A stretch of DNA of 64,000 nucleotides from Dryas octopetala. Its lineage: Eukaryota > Streptophyta > Magnoliopsida > Rosales > Rosaceae. Shown piece by piece: positions 34,494 through 48,051 of the stretch. The notes below the pieces were generated by a model. The model had not been told where the DNA came from. It saw only the letters and a list, made by a program, of their open reading frames with translations, and ran no database searches. The stretch is taken from positions 7,564,001-7,628,000 of the forward strand of contig OY992832.1 in assembly GCA_963921425.1 (NCBI GenBank). Direction: 5' to 3'. The position numbers and the translations under genes are program-made. How positions within the stretch are numbered: the first letter of the stretch is position 1; each line of letters begins with the position of its first letter.

Positions 34494-34697
34494 AGCAATA
34501 GCAAGTGCTATGTGCTTATACAAAACCTCCCCACACACACAACAAAACTAAAGGAGAAAACAAGAAAATGAGAAAAAACCCAAATGAAAAATCTCCGAGG
34601 AGACAAGAAAACAAAGACCCAGGTAGTGTTTCGGAAGTTCTAAGGCTGGCCTTGTGCCCACTGGTTTGGCACAGCAACAAACAATGGGAATAAAAGC

Positions 34698-34832
34698 TTA
34701 GAAAGATGGTTGCTTTGGTTGTTGTTGGTATTGGTCTAGCTGTTCTTCGTCTTCTTCTTCTTTGTTGTTGTTGTTGTAGTTGGTCTCAGTGGGCAGGCTC
34801 TCTCCACCAAGAGAGCCTCCTCTCTCCTTCAT
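34698..34832 (-). CDS. Candidate upstream ORF (44 codons) in the HD-ZIP III leader
   Basis: Reading the presumed 5' leader of the HD-ZIP III gene, the only ATG between about 34540 and 34940 is at 34832. It opens a 44-residue ORF, from MKERGGSLGG to QPKQPSF, that stops at 34698, 160 bases before the first main-ORF ATG. It is rich in Asn, Gln and Glu and has no known domain. A translated uORF would lower main-ORF translation. This depends on the transcript starting upstream of 34832, which the sequence does not prove. Confidence 0.35.
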   Translation of the reverse strand: MKERGGSLGGESLPTETNYNNNNKEEEDEEQLDQYQQQPKQPSF

Positions 34833-37827
34833 CAGATGACTGTATCTGCCTCTCTATGAGTACTCTCTCTCTTCTTTCTCAAAAACCCAACTTGGAAAAG
34901 TCCCTTGCTTGCTCAACAGTGGTTTATTAAATCCTCAAAGGGGTGTCCTTGTTTGTGGTTTTTAGACTCCAATCTCGAGAATTTCTATTGGATAGATTTA
35001 AAAGAAAAATGGAAAAAAGGAAAAAACCACAGAAAGAGATAGCTAGGCAGAGCAAGAGAGAGAGAATGTGTGTCTTTCTTTGTTTGTGGGTTTGTATGTG
35101 ACAGAGACAGCAAGCAGAAAAAACAAAGAGGCCAATGGCAAATGAAAGGGCAGGTGGCTAATCTACTGCTCTCTCTCTCTCTCTTCTCTGTTAAAGACTC
35201 TGTTTTTTTCTCTTTTCCCATTTTGTTTTGTATTTTCTTTCTTGGTTTTTTCTCCAAAAAAACAAATCTTTCTTCTTTTTCTCTTTTTTTTTTTGGATTA
35301 ATTTCTTCTTTTTCTCTTATTCTCTATAACTGTGTGTGATGTGAAGTTGTGAACATTTGAAAACGAAAGAAAAAAAGGGAAAAGAATAAATTAAATGAGA
35401 AGGCAGCGGAGTGTGCTTTGTGAGCTTGCTACTGCCGACTGCTGATATGATATGATATGACCCTGCAGGCCGATACCGTGGGAGAGACCCAAAGCCTGAC
35501 CACACCAAGCAAGAAAGAGACTCATTTTTGATATCTCGTTAATTGGTGATGTGATATTATACAAACAGATTTAATTAATGCTACAAACTTATATATTTTA
35601 TTGATAAAAATAACTTTTCTTTTTTGCCACTAATAAAATGTATGTTTATATGTCAGACCATTGTCCTTCCAGTATTACTGCCAACTTAGTTCTACTTACA
35701 TTAGTATTTCCATGCACTAAGAAAAATACTATGATCTATTAAATTTTATTTTTCTGATTAGTAATAACAAGAAAAATTTTCTCTATGCATATATATATGT
35801 ATTATTATTCATTAATATACAATAAGAAGACTTGTGCATATTCGACCAAAAAAAAAAAGAAGACTTGTGCATGATTTTGCATGACCATGGTCGATGGTAC
35901 TGTACACTTTTCTCTAAATATGGTAACAGTAGCCAGATGTATCTGTTTGGATGTATGTATAATGTGTATAATGTATGTATGTATGTATGTAGGCTTTTAT
36001 GTATGACATAATGGATTTATGTGTGAGTGAGGGAGGGAGGGATGAGATCATGAGCAAGAAACTGTGGGCACAGTGGATGCATGGGAAGCGTGAAGACAGA
36101 GAAAATGGACAAAAGTACTGTAACGCTTTGAATTGCTGGGTATGGGTTTCGGTGCTGGGTGGGTTTGACCCGAACCCGGAATCCATTACCTTCCTGCTCC
36201 ATTGAACAATTGATACACTAGGCTTGGGCTTTTAATTAACTAATTAAGAGGCAAGGAGTGAAAGCTGGACATACCCCCGGCCCAATCTTTAAAAAAAAAT
36301 AAAATAAAATCTTAAGAAAAGAAAAAAGAAGAAAGAAATTGACCATTCATAGGCAAGTAAAATCTGATATAAAAAAATAAAAATAAAAATCACAGGCAAG
36401 TTGAATCTTAACCCATCCTCTAGTTGGTACATTGAATAAGCCCTAAACCTTAACAAACTTGATTCTAAGCAAGCCTAGCTTTCATTATCAACCTTTAATG
36501 GGTACGTTCTGATGCAAGCCATTGCTAATTTTTTTTAAATAAAATGGGTTTGGTACTTTTGGTTTCTTGCTGAAAAAGTGAGATGTGTAAGTATAAAACA
36601 AAGGGAGAAAAAAATCACAGAATGGACAAAAGGGGGGTAAAAATTGAAAGGGGTTGAGAAGATAATCTAACATAAACAATATCATGATCATATCACACTG
36701 TATTTGTTTGTAATACAAGTGGTGTTTGCTGACCTTGAATATATATATTTATTTATTTTACTTTAACCTCGAATTTATTAATAATAAACAAAATGGTCTT
36801 GGACGACCTGTTACTCTGTTAGTGGGGCGGTTAAGATTTACCTTATTTGTAATTTATAAGCGATAGTAATTCATCATAATTACAAGTACAATTAACTAGA
36901 AAAGACAGTAATTTGGTGCACCATTATTAAGTGGGACTTTATTGAAGAATAACAAGAAAAATGGGAATTAGCCACGCCTCATTTGCCCACATTATTAAGT
37001 GTTTAATTGTTTTTTTTTTTGTTTATTAATTTTATCAAAAGGAACACTTGAATTTTAAGCTTCAATGATGCCAGTGTATATAACAATCTAGCATCTAGTG
37101 ACTAGTGACTAGTGTACTTTAGCTTAATTAAGAGGCCTAAGAACAAATCAGAACCACTGATTGAATTAAATATCAAGAAGTGGCAATGCAAGGCTTCACA
37201 CATGCATGCATGCAACAAGAACAACTATTGCTCTTGATACACATTATTTATAAAAACCTAGCTAGTACTATTATATATGGGTCATATTTAATCGTACCAT
37301 TAATAAATCATGTTGTTAAATAAGTCAAATATATTCTCATGTACATTGTCATCATTAACCTCAACTTATCCATTGTTAATGGCATGGCTGGCGAGTATAT
37401 TAGGGTTTTGGGTCTCATTAATTATATCAAAGCTAGTTACGTGAAGAGTAAATTACAATGATTTAACCAGATACTTAATGCTTTTACATACTATATAGAA
37501 TCTAATTAACCACACTTTAAGCTTTATAAGTTTAAATCCAACCCCTCAAAGTTAGAATCTGAACCCTGAAATTCACTTTTGTGGTTAGGGTCGACCAGCA
37601 CCAACCACACACACCCTTTTGGTGACAATTGAGAGTGTTTCCCACATCCATCCCTTCACTCACAAGAATCCAAGAGAGTGAAAAAAGAAAAAAGAGAGAG
37701 ATGATCGATGAATGAGAAAAGCAATTGACTTTTAGATAAATTAGATTTCACAGGTTGACATTTTACATAAAGGGTTCATATCTTGAAAGCATCCGAAGCT
37801 TACAAACACTCCTTCAAATTAAGTTGC

Positions 37828-37879
37828 CTCTCTCTCTCTCTCTCTCTCTCATATGTATACATGTATATATATATATATA
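37828..37879. repeat. Compound (CT)n-(AT)n microsatellite
   Basis: A CT run (37828-37850) is followed after a short spacer by an AT run (37864-37879). Confidence 0.9.
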
Positions 37880-38325
37880 ATTAATGGGCTTATGATTATG
37901 GGGTTCTAGGAGGAGTCAATGGCTAGCTACACAGACTCAGTTGGTGTCTTCTTGTCTCCCTGGCTATGTATATTATGATCATGAAGCTCTTTGCTTCTCC
38001 CTTTTTCTTTTAATTGGTTTTCCTTTTTTACTTTTGGAAGAGAAGGAGGTAGCACACAAAATAAGGCCTAAAGGTTTGGGACATTAGAACCCCACAATTG
38101 GGTCATGAGGTCCACTGAGCCATGTTCCCGGCCATATCACATTGCGTGATTTTGCAAAATCAACAAAGGTGGAGAGGTCCCTTTCCAGCCCCATCAAAAG
38201 AGACCCCACAAGTTTTGTTTTAGTTTTGGTGGAGGGGAGGAGGATGACCCCATTTTGTCATGCACCAAAAGAGTGTTGTAGACTCACAAACAAAGACCCC
38301 ACCCCATTCCTTTGCTTCCATTTTA

Positions 38326-38327
<2 letters not shown>

Positions 38328-38367
<40 letters not shown>
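38328..38367. repeat. (CT)20 microsatellite
   Basis: A 40-base uninterrupted CT run lies in the gene-free interval. Confidence 0.95.
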
Positions 38368-38371
<4 letters not shown>

Positions 38372-41200
38372 GTGTGAGGTGTTCTTGGGGGTCCATGCAT
38401 GAAAAGAGGTGTAAAGGTAAACATTGATAGAGAGGAGGAACCCAATTAACTTGATAGGATGTTCATGTGATGGGGGAAATTTTAATATGTTTGCTACTAA
38501 TTATGGCACAATATCATCATATATGTTTATAATTTATATATGTATACTTGCTATGATTAGGATTTAGGAGTGGTATTAAAGTATATCAATTTATTTTTGT
38601 CAAAACCTTATTAGATAAGGAGAGATAAAGGAAGGGTATCATGAGAGTGGTGAGAGAGACTCTGCATTAATGGCAATTTATGATCTCATAGTCAACATGA
38701 CAACATCATCACCATGCACTCTTTAATTTCTTATGTCACCATATATACGTCGAGATGTGCATAAGTTTCTTCGATAAATATTGTTGATATATATTTAAAA
38801 TAATAAAATATTATATGAACCATCTTATTTTATATCGTATTTTAAATAAAGATAAGTCTTACTTATATAAGTATATTTTTATTAATAAGAAAGATATATG
38901 GTACAAAACATTGTCAAGGAAATATGGATAGCAGTAGTACTCCATAGAATAAGAATATAAGACCGAGATGAAAAATGTACGATTTCATTTCTTAGAGATT
39001 GATGCGTGGCTTCTTATCAAACAGTCTAGGCTGTCTAGCGAGTTTTGGTTTTTTTTTTTTAATTTTTTTTTTGTGTCAGAATTAGCCAGCTAGTTTTGGT
39101 TTAACTTTGCATATAAAGAGGAACTCATTAATTAATTTTTTTCTATGTCGATTACAAATATGGAACATCCCGCAATATCCCATGGAAGAAGACCAAGCAC
39201 GTACAATTGGATAACCCTCTCCAAGACTCCAACTATATTGTCAAATGCAAAATAGATTGGACGTATGAGCCACAATTGAAATGATTTATGCTAACCAAGT
39301 CATAATTAGTAATGTTTAATTACATTTCCAACGACAAGCTAGCTGCCTGCTGTTTCCTCTCTTTACGTGTGTGAGAGATTCTACATTTATGTTTATTTGT
39401 GGGATTCTTTATGGGACTCATTTTATTTTGTATTTTAATAATCGGAATTGTTTTCTTTTTTTGATCTTTATTAAAAGATTGTGCTTAGATTAATCGAAAA
39501 ATATTTGACCGTTGATTAAATGATCATCATTTCAAGTATTTATCGAAAATATTTTGTTCGTCTATTTATTTGATTAAAGTTTAATAGCTTAATAGTTTCC
39601 TATTTGCTTAATTTTTTGCAATAATAATTTTTTAATATAGACATAAAAAATAAATGGTTCTAATCGTTGAATATAAACTTAAAAAATAGATAATTTTTAT
39701 TGAATTTTGTGTCGATACAATGTCGCTCTGTCTGCCTCCGCAAATTTTAAAATTTGCAAATATCTTTTTTAGAGATATTATATATATATATCCTGATTTT
39801 AGTTTTCACCAAATAATGTTGCGAACTTACAAATTTACGATAAACATGTCATGCATTTCCCAAGGAATCATGGAACTGTCTTGTATTTTCTTTTTTCTAA
39901 GAACGGAACTATCTTCATGCATGCTGAGGATTATCTACATATAGTGCAGAAAAATTTATTCTTTTTTTTTTCTTTGTTTGTTTTTGATAAAATTTTGTTT
40001 GGTTAAATTGCATTGTTCTGTTCTTGGTCATAAATGAGTTTAAAGTGGCATCATTGGACATGAGAACACCAACAAAAACAAGTCCATCTCGATCCATATT
40101 TTACTTGTGCTAGTTGTCCAATCAATACCCAACAACCCAAATCTCGTATAAGAGGTGAAAAGATCATGCCGTCCATAAAAGACAATTTCAAATGACGTTA
40201 GAAATTTAGACAACCATCGAAATGATTTTGTGGTAGAAACATTGGGAATCAGATAATGTAAAACAAAAACAAAAAACAAAAAAAGGTAATGGTCATACGT
40301 TGAAAGATGAAAGAGATAAATGAGAGGTAAGAGGAATTATGTTTGTTTGAATGAAGTCAGAATCATTGACAATCGTCAACTTTGACAGCAACTTATTGAT
40401 TTCCCCAAGCTAATGAAAGAAACTAACAAAAATGAATTGAATTTGTACAATTAATTATTATATTAATAATTTCAAAAAAGAGTAATAGAAATGGTGAAAA
40501 TGCTAGTTAGGTAATTATTCAAAACAGAATGTCAATGTTTTGAAAAGATAATTGTGTTTGTTTGTTTGTTTCCCAGAATCGGATTTTGTGAATCTTAAAC
40601 TCATTTCTTCATATGAGACATTGGATTTTGAGAGAGTTAATCAGCACAAAGGCAGTCTATTTGAGTTTGCCGATCCCATTGAACTTCCCAATGAAAATTG
40701 CACTCATATTTTCAAACAGAGCATGGTGCTAATGACAAATCACCTCTAGAATCAACACCAATTCCATTAACCATTCAACTTATTATTGTCTCAGTTCATA
40801 ACAATCGAATAGAAACTGATACTACATAACAGCAGCCAACCTAACCTTTGCCAATCTAACAAAACATTATCAAACCAAACAACAGGACTCTAATTTTTGT
40901 CAGACAAGTTTCCAACCTCACAACAGGTTAAGTGCAAAGATATGACCGTACACAGCAAACTTAACCATCACCCTCTTGGGGAAAAAAAGAAGAGCAAGGC
41001 TCAAAAGAAACCCACTGGGGAGAAGGTTATATCACTGCGCTTCAACAAGACTGCCTGCAATGTCTTTTGCAACCTTCCCTACAAGCCTACTACTGAAGAA
41101 CCTATACATGGTAATGAGCTTTAAGTGAAGAACCATGAAGAAGCACTACTGAGACTAACGAGGCTGCCCCTCGAGTGCGCTGCAATTACTTTTGAAGTAA

Positions 41201-43746
41201 TTAGGATGTTCCCTCTGAGGAAGCAAGCCCATTTTTATCAGAGTTCAAATTGATATTTGGCTGTGAATTGTCGCCCGACGTCATTTCATTCTGTTGGTTC
41301 TCATCTTTCTTTGCATTAAGAAACCGACCCCCACATCCTCTAGCTCTTCTTAATGCATGCAAGTGTCGAGATTCATGCAAGTAGGGCTGCAAGAGTAGTT
41401 TGAAGTGCCAATGAATAAATGAAGCCTACCACAACATTTCATTGAACATGAGATGCAAGTGATTAGCAGTCCACAATATTACCTTCCGAGATTTTAGAGC
41501 TTTATTTTCCGATTCTGCTTTAGCACGAGATTGCCGACGTCGCAAGATGCCATGATATTGTTTTGCATTTACAAACACAGGTTCCTCAACAGCATCTGAT
41601 GGCAACGGAACTCCAGCTTGCTGAATTCCCATTAACTGAAGATGGACCTGAAATGAATACACATTCAGTAACCTTAAATTTCAAGTTCATAAGCAAAAAA
41701 CCAAGTTCTCAAGAAATGATATCCAAATGAAAAGGGGAACAAATACCGTTGGCTGCCCCCCATAGGGCTGTGGAGGATATGGCTGTGTATCATAGGGAGC
41801 AAAGATGCTTCTGTAGTAAGGGTCTGGATATGGGTAAGCTGCTGGGGCCTTCAATTAGACAAGCCAAGGATAATGTATCAAAACTTTTTGAAATTAAATT
41901 AGGTACATAAGATAAATTATTTGTGTTTTCCAGCTCTCTTAGTTGTACATTCAATGGGGTAGTAGCAGAACATTCAAGCAAGAGGATGTCAAATTATTAA
42001 GAAATAGAAGCACTTCACTTAACCAATTTGTCCAAACAAGGCCTACAGAAGAGAACTCGAGATACCACCACCCACCCTAGGATATTGTTCATTTCAAAAT
42101 CTGTGTCAACTATTTATAAGAGATCATATATGATTTCCTAAGATAATTAATGCAAGTGAATAGGACCTCGTAAGATATATCTAAAGCAATTACATTACGA
42201 ATGCAGAACAAACTACTGCATAAAAATTAGCTTGAGAAGAAGCAACTTCCAGTGATACTAAGAATGCTTTTAAAAAATACCAATAGTTTCACTAACAATA
42301 TGTTGGGATGGAAGGTTGCAAAAGTAAGTAGACGGTAAATCATATAGGAAAGATAAAAGGAGAGAAGAAGATTTTTCCTTCCTCTTGTTTGGTAGAAGGG
42401 ATGGGGACAAAAATGTATTGTTGTAACTTTTACTAAAGATTGAGCCCCAAACTAAATCCAACTAAAGATTTGCGTGGGCCTGGAGAGGACTATTCCCTCC
42501 TCACCTTTCCTCTTCACTATACTTCCCCTTCTACTAACCAATTTGAAACTCTTCCTTCCATACCCATTTGAAACTCTTCCTTCCATACCCCTCCATCCCT
42601 TTTTTCCCTTACCAAACATAAATCTCTCTATGTAGAAAAGGTCAAGATTTAGGAGACCCAACCACATATAAACTGTCTAACTACCTTGGAAAACACAACA
42701 TCATAAAGTTGTTTTCAGAAGAAAATGCATCTTGAAATTTTCAGATTAAACAAATAAGATTGTACCACTGTATGTCCTGCTCCAATCTGTGGAGGGGCTG
42801 CATACTGAATATTTGGGGTTGGAATTCCAGGATAAGACATTCCAGTTGCAGGAGAGGAAGAATGAATTTGAGACTCTGAATGCTTTTGCTGGTCATCAGA
42901 TTCACTATTATCTGTGCAACCAATATTGTAAAGTATATAACATCGCATTCAAGAAAGGACAAAACAGTTAACCCATGATGCGAAACCTCACAAAAGGAAA
43001 TAAAAACCAAAACGAATAACTAAATAAATTAATTAAGTAACAAAGAACTAAGCCTATGGACTTCAGTGCTATAAACCAGAAATATGAGGAAAGTCTAGTT
43101 AATCCTACATCACTACATTGATTCTTGCCGTAGCACAGGAGAAACATATGAAGCATTTCATCGCAACATCATAAAACAGCATTACCACAGACAGTCCTAA
43201 AGCTGCCTAAAAGGCTAAAACAACCAAGGAAATTATCCAAGGAAAATACTTTTCTCGCAAGGTAGAGCCTTGCTGAGGGCCCACCTTAAATGACAGGAGA
43301 AACAGGCTATTACTGAGATAGTAAATTATGTAAACCACAAATCAAAATGAGGAACCACAAAGAAAGTCGATGGTTGGATCTGAAACAGATCTTGCTAAAT
43401 TTAAACTTAGATTTCAACTTAAGCATCAGAAATGGGCTTGGTTTTAGGTATGACATAGGTAAACAGATGTTTATTTCACCACGAGAATTATTACTTTAGC
43501 CAATCTAATACAAAAAGGACACCATTCTCAAATCAAAGAAGCAGAAGAACCAAACAAGAAGCAATTCCATTTCTTGTCACACATTAATTATTCCATCTCA
43601 AATAAATGCCAGAAACACAAGTGGTTTTAGAATCTTATTTATTTACTGAAAATCTGAAAACAAACTGAATTACTAAAAGGTATCATATGATGATATCAAT
43701 ACTTTTTGAAAAACATACCAGAATGATCATGCACAGATGAAGTCAT
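41201..43746 (-). CDS. NF-YA7: Nuclear factor Y subunit A, NF-YA7/NF-YA4 type, 208 aa
   Basis: Exons 43746-43719, 42911-42766, 41848-41747, 41647-41483 and 41386-41201 sum to 627 bp in frame. The start [19 protein letters not shown] is a 28-bp coding exon. The core has the NF-YB/NF-YC contact helix (about 113-140, [20 protein letters not shown]) and the DNA-contact part (about 148-171, [20 protein letters not shown]). NF-YA gives the NF-Y trimer its CCAAT specificity in the nucleus. The HALRRARG variant and short length fit the NF-YA4/7 subgroup. I saw no miR169 site in the 3' flank, which agrees with what I recall of that subgroup. A long intron-containing 5' UTR precedes the ATG. Adjacency to an HD-ZIP III gene matches the Arabidopsis PHV/NF-YA7 and PHB/NF-YA4 pairs. 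Confidence 0.95.
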
Positions 43747-45230
43747 GAGGATGTCGTATGCGGAGAATCCCAAAACAATATGTAGCTGCAAAATCAGAAT
43801 AGCTCGGGTTAAGGAATGAGGAGCTACCCAGGCCACGAGATTAGCATAGTCTGGTGAATAATACCATCTGAAGGAACACTATCCAACAAGATTATTACAA
43901 AGATAAGATTACCCTGGTTTGCAACTATGTATATCTCTTGCACAAGCTACAAAATTTTCTAGTTTCAAATAGTGTTATGAAATATAAACTGTCTAACATG
44001 GTCTATGCTTTCAAACACATAATATTTAATGTGTTTCAAAAGTTGAAGTTATATGCTTCTTTCTTTCTATCTTAAGGATCAAAGTGAGGGTATAAGCATA
44101 TAATAAATTTGCAATTGAAACAATTACATGGAGTACTTAAAGATCACTCACGTGAATAAACCCATTGATCATCTCATCACAATACTCAGCTTTTGAGTTG
44201 CATTTACAAGAAACAGGATGACAAAGGAAATAAAAGCACTCTAAAATAAATGATTAATTCTGTTATTTTCATACTAGTGATAAGTAGAAGGGAAGACCAT
44301 CCAATGATGCTTTAGGAGTACAAAACATTATCCCGACACGGCATTAAGGTACACTCCATATCTTAAGGATAAGGTCAACATAGAGGAACTAGTATATAGG
44401 AATATAGGATTTAGTTTCAAACTGAAAAATATTTGTCAATAGCACATTTAACAAACAGTGATAAAAAAGTACTTAACCATAGCTTTTCAAATTTAATATT
44501 TCATTTATGTAGATAATTATAGAGAACGGAAAACTTATTCGTCATAACAATGAAAAAAGTCAAAAATTGATCAATGTGCATTAAGCCTAAAAGTGAATAT
44601 CTTTGTTTCTGAATTTGTAAAGTAGAATGGCTTTGCAAGCTTACAATTTTTCAAAATCTAAAAACACAAACCCACCAGCCAGATTCCATTCCCCTTTCAC
44701 CTCATTTCTGGGTAGTCAAAAGTAAGCATTGTATTGTAATTATTCCTAAAAGATTGACTCAGAGTGTACGAAGCAGAAAGTGAACCCGTTAGTCTCAAAT
44801 CTCATTCATTTCCAACCCAACTAATAGGGAATTCTAGTTCACCTACAACCCCAATCCCATAATCAAGTGAAACCAGAAATATAAACTTAATAAATTCAAT
44901 CTGTCAATCAAACCAAAAAAATCAGCTCAATCAACTCTGCAAAGACCAACAAAATTAGCTCAAAACTCAGAAAAGTAACTCAATCAGCTCATACACACCA
45001 ATTGAACAAAAAAAAATCCCCACTTTAATCCAATTCCCCTCGTATACACTAATTGAAAAATTCCCATAATTGGTTGGGCAAATCAATTACAGAGCAAAAC
45101 TAGGGTTTAGAGTTGGGAAATTTACCCTTTTTTTTTTCTGGTAGCTCTTCTTGTTCCTACTGAAGTGGGTTGATTCTTCTCCTGCAAGATTCAGATAAAG
45201 TTTTCGGAAACAGCATCCGTACGGAATTAG
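43747..45230 (-). other. NF-YA 5' UTR intron and leader exon (inferred)
   Basis: No coding ORF is present between the NF-YA start codon and about 45230. On the gene strand a CT/A-rich leader is followed by AAAAAGG then GTAAAT near 45125, a plausible donor for a long 5' UTR intron ending shortly before 43746. The first leader exon probably lies between about 45130 and 45260. Confidence 0.45.
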
Positions 45231-45904
45231 AATTCCTCTTTCACCATGTTTACTTCCACTGCATGCCTATTTTCAACCATAAACGCACAGAGTTTCTTTT
45301 TTATTTTTATTTTCATTTTTTCGGAAGCTTTTGATGGGTTAAGTGTCGAGCAGTTTGTCTCGCGTGGAAGAGATCCGAACCGTTGAGATTCAGAGGCCGT
45401 TTCGGGCAGGGGAATGTGCTGACCGGGGGAAAATCTGGACCAGGAATTCTCCCTCTGGGGCCTACGCGGTGAGCGGACCGGATTGAAAGTGACCGCTAAG
45501 CTTGATTTCTGTTTTCAGCAGAGCACCCGCACGTGGGGTCCACGGCTGCGCATGACTGGGCTCTGCTACTTTCCTCTTTGCAACGTGGCAACCGCAGACA
45601 GCGTAATAGAACTGCAACTGGTGAGAGACTCTTCCATGGGCATGCGTGGCATCTCTCACATAAGGTGAGACCCACATCATATGAGGATGCCCCATCGAGA
45701 CATGCCTCATGAAAAATTTAGTGGCAACTCGATTGCTTGGGTGGGTTGAAAGATAGACCAAGCCCAACCCTCTTTCAATCTGTCCAGCCCTTTATCCTCG
45801 ATATATATTTTGGGAGACTTTCATATAAATCTTTTAATTTTATAATTTATTAACTAAACTCTTATGATTTTAAAATTTTAACTAAAATTTAATAATATTA
45901 TAAT
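45231..45904. other. NF-YA promoter region
   Basis: The 5' flank of the NF-YA gene, moderately GC-rich near 45350-45560. ORFs on both strands here are unlike known proteins. No specific motif is assigned. Confidence 0.4.
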
Positions 45905-46516
45905 AGAAAATTAGGATTAAATATTAAGTTTTAATAATTTTTTGGTATAGCATGAAGACCATATAATATTTCAATTAAATTATTAAATTTAAATGTAGTT
46001 TTTTAGAATAGGTTACAAATATGTTGACCACTTTGATTTGATACTTTTCCATTTGACATTTTTATCCTTTGGCCCACATATGATGTGTGTTAGTTAAAAT
46101 TTATAAGGTTTTGACAAAATTGACCTTGAAGCTTTTATATTATCTTGAAAATTTGCTAATGTAGTCTCAACTTCACATTTAGTTGTGACTGTACGACACT
46201 CACAACTTCAAATTTAGTTGTGACTGAACGACAATCACATCTAAGTTGTGAGACAGTCACAGTTAAGTTGTGACTTAGTTGAATTTTTTTTAGATAAATT
46301 ATACTACAATATAGTATAAATAGAGGTCAAAACAATACTTTTACTCAAAATAATATATAGTATAGTAGTGTGAGTTGTCTATTTCAATTTACTAAGACAG
46401 TCACAGTTAAGTTATGACTGGATTGATTTTTTTTAATATAATATAGTATAAATTAATGTAATATTTGTGATGTAATATTTTTTTTATTTTTTTATTGTAG
46501 TGGCATGTGATGTAAT
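45905..46516. repeat. Dispersed repeat, copy B, with hairpin cluster
   Basis: Second copy of the repeat at 1770-2369, same orientation, similar over its whole length with scattered substitutions. The hairpin motifs are partly eroded: CAATCACA replaces CAGTCACA in one arm and GTTATGACTG replaces ATTGTGACTG in another. At the right end TGTGATGTAATATTT occurs twice, a short local duplication absent from copy A. Confidence 0.85.
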
Positions 46517-48042
46517 ATTTGTAAATTATAATACCTTTTACTTTATTAATTTGTTTGACTTTTCAACTAGTGCCTAATCTAAAATACTATTTAATTTTGG
46601 TACTTAAACTAAAAAGTTATTGAAATTTAGTAGTTAAAATCAATTGACCTATATTATAATTATTTCATGTTATATAATATTGATCTATTATTTTTTATTT
46701 TTTTCATAGATACCAGGTGCTGAGCGGTCGATGACTATTTTCGAGTGTTCAGCAGGTATTTTTACTTTTTCGTCAAGCCTTGGTTTGTCAGCTTTATATT
46801 TGGTTTGTCCGCCCGAAATTTTAGAGTTAAAACCAAATATGCAGCCTCCACAAAATCTCATTCTATATTCTAAGAAGGTATGAGGTTAATCTGTACTCTA
46901 TATTCTCAAAAAATAAAAAAATAATGACATGTGTCTTTAACAAGACAATGGTCAAAAAATTTTATTTAGAAAAATAAATTTTTTTTTTTTTAAGTCATTA
47001 AGTTTTTTTTTTAAATAAAAAATGTTAGAATGACTAAATTTTAATTTTTCTTTATATTTTTTATCGGAAAATTGGATATTCGAATTTAGATCTCTCCGAT
47101 TGTAACAATTACTAATTATTAATTTGTATTCTAAATTTGATCTTAACATATTAAACTCGACCCGAGGCATGTTGCACACATTATTATAGTCCTAAGTTTA
47201 AGTATACACAACTCGAGACATGAAGTACAGTATTTTTCATAAACGACAGTTTTTGATAAATAAAAAAGTTTAATTCCTTTTGGGCTCGGGTTAAAGTCTG
47301 ACTATGATTGTTTGGCCTAATATTTTTCATGGCTTGGATCTTATTCTTGGGCCATATGGTATAGTTTATTCAAAAATATTTTTGGGCCATACGGTGAGTT
47401 TGTACTTTATAGGCACAGTTTGACATCATTCCTACCATTTCATGTTGCGAAATTTATTACCGGCCCCAAAATTTGATAGTGCACTCCAAGTTCTAACAAT
47501 TTTTTAACAATAATCATACCTCTTTACTTAAATATCTAAACTAAACAAATTTTAAAAAAATTTAGAGTTTGTATCTTCTTCCTCATATTATAACACATGT
47601 ATTGGTTATATCATATATTAATAGTACATATATACACAATAATTTTTTCATATAAGAAATTATTATGTATAAGTGTAATACAGCCACATGCTATAATATA
47701 AATACTATTATTGATATTATATCTTATTAATATAAACTCGTCATACATTCTTATTATAATATGTAGAATAATTATACCACGTGGATGTTGAGAAAGGAGA
47801 GTGAAAGGAAGGGAGGCACTTTTACATAAAAAAAATTTAGAACTTCCAACATTACTCTTATAGTCTTATCATCTAAATTATTATATTTGATTTTTTTATT
47901 GAAAAATACCTTTAATGATTACTTATATTTTTATTTATAACAAAAAGTTATATAATCTACTTCATGGGTTAAATTGACAAACAAAAATCTACATATTACT
48001 AATATAAGAACATACCATAACACATCAACTGATTCAATATAG
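46517..48042. other. AT-rich intergenic DNA
   Basis: No gene, RNA or repeat that I can classify. Homopolymer A and T runs are frequent. Confidence 0.5.
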
Positions 48043-48051
48043 AATTATTAA

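Larger units (their letters stand above)
34833..41200. other. Gene-free interval between the HD-ZIP III gene and NF-YA
   Basis: This 6.4-kb interval holds the promoter of the minus-strand HD-ZIP III gene on its left and the 3' flank of NF-YA on its right. No ORF resembles a known protein. It carries microsatellites (ATGT units near 35965-35992, CT at 37828-37850, AT at 37864-37879, CT at 38328-38367) and a doubled GAAGACTTGTGCAT segment near 35825-35875. Its size in an otherwise gene-dense block fits an extended regulatory region, as expected for a developmental regulator, but no specific element can be assigned. Confidence 0.5.

Noticed and set aside
34985..35257. 90-aa minus-strand ORF upstream of the HD-ZIP III gene
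   Set aside because: Low-complexity Lys/Arg then Ser/Leu/Phe sequence from AG and TC tracts. It could be a leader uORF, but nothing supports translation.
40552..40749. 65-aa plus-strand ORF
   Set aside because: Short, isolated, with no recognised domain or splice context. Treated as chance.
40897..41124. 75-aa plus-strand ORF near the NF-YA 3' end
   Set aside because: It looks peptide-like but is antisense to the expected NF-YA 3' UTR, has no known domain, and no splice or promoter context was found.
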